Source: Juglans regia
Taxonomy: Eukaryota > Streptophyta > Magnoliopsida > Fagales > Juglandaceae
DNA: 64,000 nt
Assembly (NCBI RefSeq): GCF_001411555.2
Contig: NC_049914.1
Location: 16,488,298 to 16,552,297, forward strand
Direction of reading: 5' to 3'
Both the position numbers and the translations under genes were made by a program. The first letter of the stretch is position 1, and every line of letters starts with the position of its first letter. Below are positions 11,106-20,984 of this stretch, one piece after another. Under the pieces are notes generated by a model, which was not told the DNA's origin, did not search any database, and saw nothing but the letters and a program-made list of their open reading frames with translations.

Positions 11106-12542
11106 CTATTGTATACCAAGTACCATGTCACATCCCGTCAATGGTAATACATACATATCCAACTGAAACATTTGCCCTTGAATAGCCACCTTCACTGCCT
11201 TTACTTTTCCTTCACTGTCTAACAAGTCACCATTAGTAACCTTAACTCTCACCTTTTCATCATAAACAGGGAGTGTAATGCGGTTCAAAACTGCTGGGTC
11301 AAGGAAATTGTGGGTGCTTCCGGAGTCTATGAGAATGGTAACCCATTGACTGCCCAACTTTCCCTTTACTCGCATTGTTTTTGGATTCAAGGATCCAATA
11401 ATGGCATGTAATGATATTTCTGGTGATTTTTCAGGATTCAAGCTATCCAACAACTCCTGTGGATCCCCTATTGGTGCAGCAACCTGTGCTTGTTCCTCAA
11501 TGTCATCTTCCACCTCTTCAATCAGATAAAGCCGTGGTGTTTGGCAACGATGGCCAGGGTGCCACTTGGCCTCACAATAGTAACATAAGCCTTTTTCTCT
11601 CCTTGTTTTCATTTGGCTTTGGCTGATTTTGTGAACTGGAACTACAGCATTACCTTGGTAACTGTTTGGGGTATTAGGATGATGGTTGGTGTGTGTTTGG
11701 CTCGGTTTTGACTGGTATGGATTGGGTAATAGTTTAAGAGATGGTGGGTCATTGTAGTGGGGCTTTTGGTTTCGTGGGGTTAATTTCTTATGGAGAGAAA
11801 CTTTCTCCTCCTGAATTCTGGCCAGCCCATAAGCTTCCATTAAACTATTGGGATTAAACATCCTAACAGTTAATCTGATTTCATCCTTTAAGCCACTGAG
11901 GAAGCAACTTAGCTTATAAGACTCTGATAATCGCCGTAGCCGATTAGATAATGCTTCAAAATTAGCCTTATATTCCTCCACCGTACCCACTTGCCTTAGT
12001 CTAGTTAATTGTTCCATAGGATCATCATAACTAGAAGGCCCAAATCTAAGTAATAAAGCTGTCACAAACTCCTCCCAACCAGTCAACAAACCTGATTCAT
12101 CTAAATCTTGAAACCAAACTAGTGCCTTACCCTCCACATGAAAGGACACTAATCGTAAACGATGTTGTGGAAGTGTATTGTGGAAGGTAAAAAACTGATT
12201 CACCTTATAGAGCCATCCATGGGGATCATCCCCATTGAAAACAGGAAAAGCTAACCTTACAGCTCGAGGTTGAACATCTCCTGGGTGATTTACCAACTGT
12301 TGATTTATGGAAGTATCTCCAGTGTTGCTTGGTCCAGCTGATAACATTGTGTTAACTTTACGCAGATCTGATGCCATTGTAGAAAATTGCTGCATCATAG
12401 CCTCCATTTGCCGTCTCATTGCCTACATCTCCACGCTGATTGTAGTAAACTGGGAATCGGTTTGTTGGATGTGGATTTCTGTCGAGTGCTTGAAGGCTTG
12501 AAAGCCTTCATTGAGATCTTTGAGTCGTGTGCTTTCAGGCAT
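11106..12542 (-). pseudogene. G2 gag and protease
   Basis: The start I favour is the ATG at 12542, one codon frame with the rest. The frame is broken at 12423-12425 (TAG). After it comes gag (retrotransposon gag domain about 12230-11880: FPVFNGDDPHGWLYKVNQFF, SNRLRRLSESYKLSCFLSGL). An intact zinc knuckle CYYCEAKWHPGHRC follows near 11590-11550 and an aspartic protease with L-I-D-S-G-S-T-H-N-F near 11330. The frame stops at 11106-11108 with TAG where relatives have Trp (V-L-G-I-Q-W). Both stops are single-base changes. Gag would form the particle and protease would cut the polyprotein. Confidence 0.9.
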
Positions 12543-12563
12543 GATTTCAAAAGCAGGAAAGGG

Positions 12564-12576
12564 GCTCTTGATACCA
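12564..12576 (-). promoter_or_regulatory. G2 primer binding site
   Basis: On the - strand it reads TGGTATCAAGAGC, 2 nt downstream of the 5' LTR. This is the initiator-Met tRNA-type site with one inserted A compared with TGGTATCAGAGC. It would prime minus-strand DNA synthesis. Confidence 0.8.
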
Positions 12577-12578
12577 CT

Positions 12579-13012
12579 TGTAAAAATATAGAAGATTGAG
12601 AAGAATATTTGTATAATGGATAGTATTTCGTATTGAATCAAATCTGTAAAATGACAGGGATAATGCTCTCTTCGAGGGGAAGCTCCTCCAAACAGCGTGA
12701 ACAGTAAAATCTTCTAGAATAATCTCTCTACTCCTCACAACGGACTCATATACTAATAAAATGAAAATACTATAATACCCTTAACATAACTGGGCCCAAG
12801 GCCACTTGAAAACTACTAAATGTCTAATAAGGCCTACGGCCTCATGGTCCACGACCCAGGTGCTATCTTTATTCTTCAAACTACAAGGCCCATGGCTCCC
12901 AAAGCCTTCACACTAAGCTTCAGACATGAAGATACGGAGATATACGCGATTTAGGGTTCACTTCAACAACAACCCAGTTTTGTCTTCTCATGTTTGTCGG
13001 CGCCGTGTGACA
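12579..13012 (-). repeat. G2 5' LTR
   Basis: 434 bp, same length as the 3' LTR and differing at three bases. The outer flank CCATG (13013-13017) matches the one at 7630-7634, so this is the true insertion boundary. Confidence 0.95.
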
Positions 13013-13687
13013 CCATGCAATTTGAAGACAGATCCGAAAAACACCTTGGCCACTTCTTGAGCTGTATAGGGATGGGATAAGGTCATGAAGTGCCCGTACT
13101 TAGTGAAACGATCCACTACAACAAAAATTACAGAACAACCCTTAGACTTTGGCAGCCCTTCCACAAAATCCATCGAAATATCTACCCACGCTTGTTGAGG
13201 TATGGGCAGTGGTTGTAGAAGCCCTGCTGGGGGTAGCGTTTCATACTTAGAAGCCTGACAAATTTCACACTCCCTCACCCATTTTTTTATATCCTTTTTC
13301 ATCCCTGGCCAATAGAAGTCCATTTTTGCCCTTTGATAGGTTTTTAAGTCCCCCGAATGTCCCGCCATAGGATCAGTATGAATAAACTGAAGCACTTTCA
13401 ATTTGAAGGGTGAGTCTGGAACTATAAAAATTCTGCCCTTCCTTAATATTATTCCCTGCTGTAATGTTATCCCCTTAGGGACCTCTAGATGCTTCAACAA
13501 CCTTTCCAACAGATCTGAGGTTTCTGTGCTATTTTTATAGCTGAGTTTCAGCTCTTCCACCCAATCTGAAGTGGGAAAAGAAATCTGGGCAAGCAAACCC
13601 CACTCCTCCTCCTCAACCTCACCTTTTCTCGAAAAGAAATCTGGGCAAGCAAACCCCACTCCTCCTCCTCAACCTCACCTTTTCTCG
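13013..13687 (-). pseudogene. G1 integrase N-terminal half, with 56-bp tandem duplication
   Basis: Reads toward lower coordinates through the integrase zinc finger (H-T-D-P-M-A-G-H and C-E-I-C, about 13385-13250), FYWPGMKKDIKKW, and the first catalytic Asp in S-M-D-F-V-E-G. It stops at F-K-L-H-G where G2 inserted. A perfect 56-bp tandem duplication (13576-13631 and 13632-13687) separates this frame from RNase H. As 56 is not a multiple of 3 it causes a frameshift. Confidence 0.9.
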
Positions 13688-15064
13688 ACAGTGCATCCGC
13701 CACGACATTCTCTCTTCCGCTCTTGTACTCGATCTTAAAATCGTAGCCCATCAACTTGCTCACCCATTTGTGCTGAACTTCTATCCTAATTTTCTGCTCA
13801 AGCAGAAATTTCAGTGCTTGTTGGTCCGTTTTAATAATAAATGACCGCCCCAAAAGGTAGGGTCACCATTTCTGCACTGCTGTCACAATGGCCAGAAATT
13901 CCTTCTCATACGTTGATAGTAGTAGAGCTCTTCCCTTTAACATCTTACTCAAAAAAGCAATAGGTTGCCTCGACTGCATAAGGACAGCCCCTATTCCTTT
14001 TCCACTAGCATCGCACTCTACTGTGAACGGTTTTGAAAAATCTGGTAAGGCAAGTACGGGTGGACTAGTCACTGCATCCTTTAATTGTTTGAAGGCCAGC
14101 TCTGCCTCTTGGGTCCAAACAAACCCATTTTTTGTCAACAACTGGGTAAGGGGGGCTGCTAACAGCCCATAATGCCTTATAAATTTTCTGTAGTACCCCG
14201 TCAACCCCAAAAAACCACGCAAGGCCTTGGATGTCTTGGGAATTGGCCAATCCAACATGGATTGAATTTTTGAAGGGTCCGCTTTAACACCTTGGCCAGA
14301 AATAATGTGGCCCAAATAATCAACTTCCTCCACCGCGAAACGACACTTTGATTTTTTTGCATACAAATAGTGCTGTTTCAGCACCTTCAAAACTTCTCTC
14401 AAGTGAATTTCATGCTCCTCCCGAGACTTACTATAGACCAAGATGTCATAAAAAAAACAAGGACAAATTTTCTCAAAAAGGGTTTGAATACATCATTCAT
14501 TAACCCTTGAAACGTGGCTGGAGCGTTGGTGAGGCCAAAAGGCATCACCAAAAACTCGTAATGCCCTTCATGTGTTCGGAAAGCCGTCTTGGGAATGTCA
14601 CTAGGCACCACTCTGACTTGGTGATAGCCTGACCGTAGGTCGAGTTTAGAAAAGATCACCGCTCCAAAGAGTTCATCCAGCAACTCATCTATCACTGGAA
14701 TTGGAAATTTTGCCTTTACCGTTTCCTTATTAAATACCCTATAATCCACGCACAGTCGCCAATTGCCATCGGCTTTACGAACCAGCAAAACAGGGACAGA
14801 AAAAGGACTAGAACTAGGTCTAATCACTCCTGAACTCAACAACTCAGCCACCATTTTTTCAATTTCTGTTTTCTGGTAATACGGATAGCGATATGGTCTA
14901 TTTGTGATGGGTTGAGTGCCCTCCTTGAGCACTATGTGATGGTCATGGGAACGGGGTGGGGGTAGTCCTTGAGGTTCCTCAAACACCTCCTTAAAGTCTT
15001 CTAACAGTGCTGGAAATGGTTTAGCCAGCTTCCCATGTTCTTGGTTCACTTCCCCAACACACAT
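13548..15064 (-). pseudogene. G1 reverse transcriptase and RNase H
   Basis: RT (15064-14440) shows [46 protein letters not shown] and [17 protein letters not shown]. At the catalytic V-F-F-D-D motif one G is missing after a run of eight T (about 14449), shifting the frame. The thumb and RNase H continue in a second frame (14441-13863: LRGFLGLTGYYRKFI, VECDASGKGIGAVLM, STYEKEFLAIV). A CGA-to-TGA type stop follows in K-W-R-P-Y near 13862. The rest of RNase H (13853-13690, TDQQALKFLLEQ...VVADALSRK) leads into the duplicated block. Confidence 0.9.
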
Positions 15065-15079
15065 AATCTGTAAGAAAAT

Positions 15080-16630
15080 TCACTTTCCTTTTACCATCGT
15101 GGCCTTGCAAACTTTTTCACCCTCCTCTACCACTGAAGGGTTTAATTTCAGCCCTTTTAACTCAATGGCCTTTCCATCCAACCAAAAGCTCATCATTAGC
15201 TTAGAAAAATCCCAAGTAATAGGGCCCAAAGTTTCCAACCACTGGACTCCCAAAACAATATCACAACCCGCTAGGTCTAATAAATGAAGAGGAAGCTGAA
15301 GCAAATTACCTTGCACCTTAAGCTTGACTGATCTACACAACCCTTCACTGTTTAGGCCTTCCCCGTTAGCTACTCACACCTTCAAGTTGACTAGGTAATC
15401 CACTGGCAGCTTCAACTTGGAGGCCATTGTTGCATCAATGAAATTGTGTGAGCTGCCCGAGTCGAGCAAAATCACCACTTGCTCCCCATTGATACTTCCA
15501 ACCAACCTCATAGTTCTTACTGTAGGAGTGCCAGCTAGAGCAGCCAAAGAGATCTCAAGTTCAGCGTTGTCGCTGGTCGCTAACTCCAGAAGCTTGTGCT
15601 CTTCTTCTTTTTTCTCACATGGTTCTTCTTCTTCCGTCTCTCCTCCTTCGTCATCCACTTGTAAGAAATAAATTGGAGAATTTTTGCAAGTATGGGTGGG
15701 ATTCCATTTCTCATCGCAATGGAAACATAGGCCTTTTTTTCTTTTCTCATCCATATGCATGGATGTCACTGGCTTAGTAAAACTCATTGGTTTCTTCCAT
15801 TTATTGTAATTATCATTGGAATAAGAACGTTGGCCAGAATTACCCCCTGCCATTGGCATAGTCCTTTCCTCCGTCGGTTTGCTGTACTTTCGAGTACTGC
15901 TGTGATACTCTTCTTGCATTTTTGCCAAGCCATACGCTGCGTTTAAATTCACTGGATTCAGCATCCTTACTGGTATGCAGAGTTCATCTTTCAGGCCGCT
16001 GAGGAAACAACTCAGCTTATGGAGGTCCGATAGGCCCCTCAAGCGATTAGATAATGTTTCGAACTGCGCCATATAACTAGCAACGGAGCTGGTTTGCTTG
16101 AGTCGTGTCAACGCCTCCATCGGGTCGCCATAAGCTGTTGCACCAAAACGAAGTAGTAATGATCTAGAAAAAGTATCCCAATCCCTGCATAAACCCCCAT
16201 CTGCTGCATTTTGGAACCACACGAGAGCATCCCCTTCCATGTGGTACGATGCCATCAACAACCACTGTGGTAGTGGTGTTTGATGGAATTCAAAGTAATG
16301 GTTAACCTTAAAAAGCCAAGCTGCTGGGTTAACACCCTGGAAATGAGGGAATTCAAGTCTGACCCCCCTAGGATTGAATCTTCTCGGGTCTGCCTGGTCA
16401 TTGTCGGGAGGAACTTCATGGTTGAAGGGTGGAGGGGGTGGTGGTGGTTGGATCTGTTGCTGGGCAAAAAGTGTACGTAACATGTCTTTGATTTCCTTTA
16501 CATCTACTTTCACCGTACTCACATCAGTTTGCACATTACTGACATCTGATTTTAATTCCAGGATTTCTTCTTGTTGGTGCTCAACTTGAAGCTGAAGTTG
16601 CTGGTGCTTAGATCTGGTATTTTCGGCCAT
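15080..16630 (-). pseudogene. G1 gag and protease
   Basis: Starts at the ATG at 16630. An N-terminal coiled-coil-like stretch rich in Gln, Glu and Val (residues about 8-55) and a Pro run precede the gag domain (LEFPHFQGVNPAAWLFKVNHYF; SNRLRGLSDLHKLSCFLSGL). The zinc knuckle reads CFHCDEKWNPTHTC: the metal-binding His of the CX2CX4HX4C pattern is Asn here. The protease has L-L-D-S-G-S-S-H-N-F near 15475. A TGA at 15374-15376 (probably from CGA) breaks the frame inside the protease, which continues to 15080 through C-D-I-V-L-G-V-Q-W. Confidence 0.9.
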
Positions 16631-16802
16631 GGTAAATGAATTAGTGTTTGGGTGAGTGTTTGGCTGGTCAAATGGGTAATGAAATTGTAATGCCTGGGTA
16701 ATGCAATCCGATGGTAGCTGGATAGTTTCTGTGGAATGTAGTGTTTGGCTGGGTATGGAGTTGGTGATTTACGGAATTTGTTTGGATGTAATAAGCAGGA
16801 TC

Positions 16803-16817
16803 GGTGACTTGATACCA
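16803..16817 (-). promoter_or_regulatory. G1 primer binding site
   Basis: TGGTATCAAGTCACC on the - strand, with the same 2-nt spacing to where the LTR should start (16820) as in G2. Only TGTA of an LTR start can be read before the sequence switches to unrelated DNA. Confidence 0.7.
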
Positions 16818-16820
16818 CTT

Positions 16821-16874
16821 GTACTTGCCTTACCAGATTTTTCAAAACCGTTCATAGTAGAGTGCGATGCTAGT
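16821..16874 (+). repeat. Inverted 54-bp scrap of G1 RNase H at the G1 edge
   Basis: These 54 bases equal the - strand of 14004-14057 in G1's own RNase H (the V-L-A-L-P-D-F-S-K-P-F block) with one mismatch, but in opposite orientation. It sits exactly where the G1 5' LTR should start, with only GTAC-like microhomology at the joint, and is followed directly by the TRIM element. Confidence 0.85.
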
Positions 16875-16882
16875 AACAACCA

Positions 16883-17257
16883 TAGTTGATGGTTTATAAG
16901 CTCCTAGGCACCCTTCCCTTGTAAGCTAGTTTTCAAGGGTGAGTTCTACCTAGTGGATTCATAACAAATGGTATCAGAGCCACCCCATATCTAAGGCCAT
17001 GTTGCGACGGTTGCAATCGTGCGGCATGGGGGGTGATGCCGGCATGGCAGTGTTCGCCCGGAGCTAGGAAAAGACCTAGCGCACAGCCAGCCCGTGTGAG
17101 CGCCGGGACCGTGGTGGACGTCGGTTGCGGAGCGTGGTGGTTGTTACGATCCCACATTGACTAAGTATGGGATTAGTTGATGGTTTATAAGCTCCTAGGC
17201 ACCCTTCCCTTGTAAGCTAATTTTCAAGGGTGAGTTCTACCTAGTGGGTTCATAACA
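16883..17257 (+). mobile_element. TRIM miniature LTR retroelement, left LTR truncated
   Basis: The right LTR (17142-17257, 116 bp) runs TGTTACGATC...TTCATAACA. The left LTR (16883-16966) matches its last 84 bp but lacks the first 32. Right after the left LTR is TGGTATCAGAGCC (16969-16981), a perfect initiator-Met tRNA primer site. The 160-bp core is GC-rich and codes for nothing. LTR length, primer site and lack of genes fit a terminal-repeat retrotransposon in miniature, which depends on other elements to move. The missing left end adjoins the RNase H scrap, so one event probably removed the G1 LTR and the TRIM end together. Confidence 0.85.
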
Positions 17258-17619
17258 ACATACATAGATTTTTTTTTTTTTTTTTCGAATGAGGACGGTA
17301 TCTTCATATCTTTATTAAACAAATCTCACTTTTGACGGAAGAATACCGTGATTACAATTTCAAATAACCAAACAAAAAACTTTAAAAGCCAAATCAACTT
17401 CGTGTTATGAACAAACGGTAATTATGTGCAGGAAAAATTTGAGAAAACCGTGTAACTATGAAACCAAGCCCCCAGACTTCAAGCCGAATCATCCACATCT
17501 CAAAACGAGAAGCCATCACCGAACCTTCCGTAATTGGGCTAAGCCATGACTTCGATCAGTGCGCATAATACCCTCAAGCATGGAGGGTATGTCTACGATG
17601 AGTGAGACATACATAGATT
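17258..17619 (-). mobile_element. Short retroposon with poly-A tail and 13-bp target duplication
   Basis: ACATACATAGATT is repeated at 17258-17270 and 17607-17619. Between them lies about 336 bp with a run of about 18 T at the left, that is, a poly-A tail on the - strand. This is target-primed insertion. There is no ORF of note. It may be a 5'-truncated LINE tail or a SINE; I see no clear A/B box of a tRNA-type promoter, so the LINE tail is more likely. Confidence 0.75.
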
Positions 17620-18499
17620 ATGTAGGAATAGGGTTTTGGGTTTCTTAGTTAAGGTAGTGCTACTACATGTACCGACCCAAATACTGAATTGAGACACGGA
17701 CAGTTCAAATGAAGAGCATTGGCGTTGGATTAGTTAAATATATTTTTATCTTTAAATTTAGTAAATATCATCTATATTTGCTCCACATTAAATTAGCTAA
17801 ATTGTTTTCATGTAAACTATAAGTTACAGTAAATCCATTATTTTTTTCAAATATGAAAAGAACTATAGCAAGTCTAAAAATATTTTTTAAGATTATTATA
17901 TTATAGATATAAGATTTTTATTCATATGAGATTTTACCATCTATATACATATGAGATTATTATATTTTAGATTGTTAGATTGTGAAAATAAAAATGAATA
18001 TGATTTGTTGGAGGTTATTAAAGATTATGAAAATAAAATAAAAATTAATAAAAAAATATAAATAATGAATAATAATAATATTTTATTATTATAGAGAGTG
18101 ATGACTAATCCAATGTACACTTCAAGTTTTGAATAATTAACTAAAGGTGAAAAAGTTATATATTAGTCAAAATTTGAAGAATAGAATAGCCAATCCAATG
18201 AAGTTAGTGTTCGTGAATTCCGTTTTGAGTTGAGATAATAAAATATTATTAGAATATTATTGTTTATTATTATTATTATTTTAAAATTTAAAAAAGTTGA
18301 ATTGTTTATTATATTTTGTGTTGGGATTTGAAAAAATTGTATTGATAAGTTGAGATAAATTTAGGTTTCAAATAAAGCCATTTTTTCAGGACAGTTTGAA
18401 TTATTTAGGGCAGTTTGAGAATAAAGACCTTAATGTTCTTAACAGTAAAACATATGAATATGATAATAAAACCAAATACATTTGCTGTTTTTTCGGTAC
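17620..18499. other. Intergenic DNA
   Basis: AT-rich and non-coding. It lies between the TRIM/retroposon cluster and the start of clear unit A/B matching. Contains a MITE-like block at about 18221-18386. I see no gene. Confidence 0.5.
18221..18386. mobile_element. MITE-like repeat of the GAGATGAGAT family (diverged)
   Basis: Shares TGAGTTGAGATAA, TTGGGATTTGAAAAA, TTTATTATATTTTGTGTTGGG and a closing TAAGTTGAGATAAA with the well-bounded copy at 62129-62334, in the same orientation. Ends are worn and no target duplication is visible. Confidence 0.5.
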
Positions 18500-19573
18500 A
18501 CCATTTCCCAACTTTTATACTTACATTTGGTTATTATTAGAACTGCATATATGGTTAAACTTAAACTTATATGGGCATATGCACATATGATTATTCCTCT
18601 CTCTATTTTTATTGTATTAGATTTATATGAGCATAAGTTAAGTTCTTAGTAAGAAATTATATTTATAAGCCGGTTTGGATAACACGGCTAGTAAAGTGGT
18701 TACATAATATAATTTAATTTGAAATAAAAATTTTAAAATTTAAATTTTGCAAATTCAATATTAATTTAAGTGACATATAATATACTATACACACCGATTT
18801 AATAATAGAATAACTTTCTTAATAATGTTTGTCTATTTCTCTTTACTTTTGTTAGATTTTAAACCATTATTAACTATGCATTTTTTCCACACCAAAGTTC
18901 ACTCCCTTTATCATTTGGATCATATTTTATTTAAAAGTTCTTCTACTTGTAAATTGGCTTGTAAATATACTTTTTATTGCGGGATTAAAATAAAAAATAT
19001 AAATATTTATTTATACTAATTAGAGTATAATGCATTTTATATGATTATAACTCTGACGAAGTACTAATGTTAAGTGATGTGTCAGTGAAACAAGAGATCA
19101 GGGCAGCCCTAGTACTAGGGTCTCAAGAGAGTCTGTCAAAACCACGCCCTCAGACGTAAAGGCCAATGACAACAAGGGATCATGTCGTCTTTGTTCTATC
19201 CTCTAGTTACGATCAACTCATCAAAGTACTCATGAATGGTAAATGTGATTAGACTAGTGTTACATTTTTCGATAGATGTATTCCGAAAATTCATCAAAAA
19301 GGTAAAAGGTGTTTTTTTATATTTTATTTTTTTTATTTTATATATATTTTTAATCATCATAAATATTTAAAAATAATAAAAATTTACAACATCATTAACA
19401 AATATTTCTTTAATCACAAAATAAAAAAATAAAAAAAATATTCAGAACACAAATCCGAGACCTAAATTCAAATCCCAAATTATTTCTCCATGTGATTACC
19501 CATACCTTGTAGCATGTAAAGCTACCCTCAACTAATAGTCCTGAAGTATTAATGCAGCCTTTCGTTCCTCTTT
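18500..19573. other. Unit A flank, homologous to 53500-54260
   Basis: Non-coding. Anchors shared with unit B include TATATGGGCATRTG, CCTCTCTCTATTTTTATT, TTTAAACYATTATTAACTATR, ACACCAAAGTTC and a longer block at 19080-19260 matching 53925-54095 (CAGGGCAGCCCTAG, GTCTTTGTTCTATCCTCTA). The blocks are in the same order and orientation as in unit B. Confidence 0.7.
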
Positions 19574-20220
19574 CATTTTTTTTTTTTTAATGAAATATAC
19601 ACATTTTATTAATAAATCGAAATTACAAATGTGACTTATCAATACAAGAAATTTTAATACATAGAAAATCCAGTCTATAAGTCAACTAACGCAACAACTC
19701 TGAGGCTTCCTTACACACAAATACATTTGTGACGAACATTATCTTTAACTTCTAATCAAACTCTCTCGTAACAGAGAAAACGCTCTGTAAAAACAGAACT
19801 TAATGGCCCTCTCTTTCCTCTCAGGAAAGAAGAGTACGAGACACTGCTATGGATATCAAATCCTATAACTTATTCCTATTTTATTAAAAACTAAACTAAG
19901 AAACAACTACAAATAACCACATTAACAACTACAAGACCACAAGTTCTGGTGAGACCCCAGACGTCATGCCCACCGCAATCATCGTCATCTCGAGTCCCGG
20001 TAGAACGAGCACCCAGCGTACATACGGACCACAACAGCCCGGCCGTAGCATCGCCCACCACACTCGAAAGTCTTGCCCCAGATTACGTCCAATCTAAAGG
20101 CCTAAACCTCACTCGGATCAACAAAATCAACACCAACACCAGAAACAAAACAACTACAGAACATTGAAACGGACAACAACAAAAAAACGAAACAAAAAAA
20201 CAAGACAAAAAAATACAAAA
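19574..20220 (-). mobile_element. Retroposon-like insertion with poly-T left end
   Basis: Unit A and unit B align up to CCTCTTTC at 19573 and resume near 20225. The extra DNA in A starts with about 14 T and, read on the - strand, ends in ...AATAAAATGTGTATATTTCATT then poly-A. That polarity fits a LINE-type insertion on the - strand. A GC-richer part at 19940-20160 has a short open frame with no family signature. No clear target duplication is seen. Confidence 0.55.
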
Positions 20221-20864
20221 CGGATTTTGGTTGAAGTGGGAGAGTGAAGAGAAAGAAATTGATCACACAGTTGACCTATTGTGAGTACAAAACACAATAT
20301 TTTTATTATTTGTGAGAATTCATTATAAGAAAAATAAATATTTATAATTTTTTTTACAATAAAAATGACTATTTATAAAGAAAATAGACTCATTTTAACT
20401 AAAAATAATTATTTCGTTAAAAATAACTGATCACAAATAATCAGTTTTCTTCTAATAAAATTGATAGGAATTAAACATGAAAAATCCATGTCAAAAAACA
20501 TAATACGTGGTATGGTGATACGAGTAGGTATTTTTATCAATGCAACTTAAATTAACAAATCAACAAAACAATTTAACCAAGTAATAACATATATCAAACT
20601 AAAAATATGATAAATCAGTAAAAACAAAGAAGACGATTTTTGTCATTAATCGATAACATTTCAAAAACTCTTTAAAAAAATCACTCTAGGTGCTCAGCCA
20701 CCATCTTTAAATACGCTAAAGAAGTAATTGACTAGTCAATTCATACTCTCATAAACCTTTGTTGACTCTGAACCAGATTGGCAATCCCACAAGTCACACA
20801 CTCGAGCTCTCCATCAACAACAGCTCCTAACCTCCAACCCTTTTTCATAGTTTATTGAACGAAC
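20221..20864. other. Unit A flank, homologous to about 54270-54900
   Basis: Non-coding. The block at about 20685-20815 matches 54755-54885 (GCTCAGCCACCATCTTTAAATA, CTAAAGAAGTAATT, GGCAATCCCACAAGT). It is the host DNA into which the LINE at 20885 inserted; the matching continues after the LINE at 26558. Confidence 0.7.
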
Positions 20865-20884
20865 AAACTTCATATGATATACAA
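20865..20884. repeat. Left target-site duplication of LINE-1
   Basis: AAACTTCATATGATATACAA, a perfect 20-base match to 26538-26557. Confidence 0.95.
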
Positions 20885-20984
20885 TAACCGAATTAAGGAT
20901 ATTGGAGGTAAATCCTCTGGAGAGCTCCTGCGATCCTGGAGGTTTTTTCCCTGTCTCAAGTACAGATCTTAAAACTCTTCCATC

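Larger units (their letters stand above)
7635..13012 (-). mobile_element. G2: complete Ty3/gypsy chromovirus nested in G1
   Basis: 5378-bp element with two 434-bp LTRs (7635-8068 and 12579-13012) that differ at only three places I can find. It is flanked by CCATG on both sides (7630-7634 and 13013-13017). Primer site TGGTATCAAGAGC (- strand, 12576-12564) lies 2 nt from the 5' LTR, and a purine tract (8083-8069) precedes the 3' LTR. Gag, protease, RT, RNase H, integrase and chromodomain follow in the usual chromovirus order. The body carries two in-frame TAG codons and at least two frameshifts, so it cannot move by itself, yet its LTRs are almost identical. It is a close relative of G1. Confidence 0.95.
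6237..16820 (-). mobile_element. G1: chromodomain Ty3/gypsy retrotransposon, split by G2
   Basis: Order on the - strand: primer site (16803-16817), gag, protease, RT, RNase H, integrase, chromodomain, polypurine tract (6736-6746), 3' LTR (6237-6735). The element is interrupted at 7635-13012 by G2, and removing G2 plus one CCATG copy rejoins the integrase frame exactly. Without G2 it is about 5.2 kb. The small size, roughly 0.5-kb LTR, gag-pol in one frame and C-terminal chromodomain fit the Reina-type chromoviruses; the clade is an inference. The 5' LTR is missing: right of the primer site the sequence turns into an inverted scrap of RNase H. Stops and frameshifts mark it as dead. Confidence 0.9.

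Noticed and set aside
12423..12425. Programmed stop readthrough in G2 gag
   Set aside because: The TAG is early in gag, not between gag and pol, and G1 has none at this place. A simple nonsense mutation is more likely.
19949..20167. 72-codon frame as a gene
   Set aside because: Lies inside the poly-T-headed insertion absent from unit B; low-complexity Thr/Asn/Ser product.
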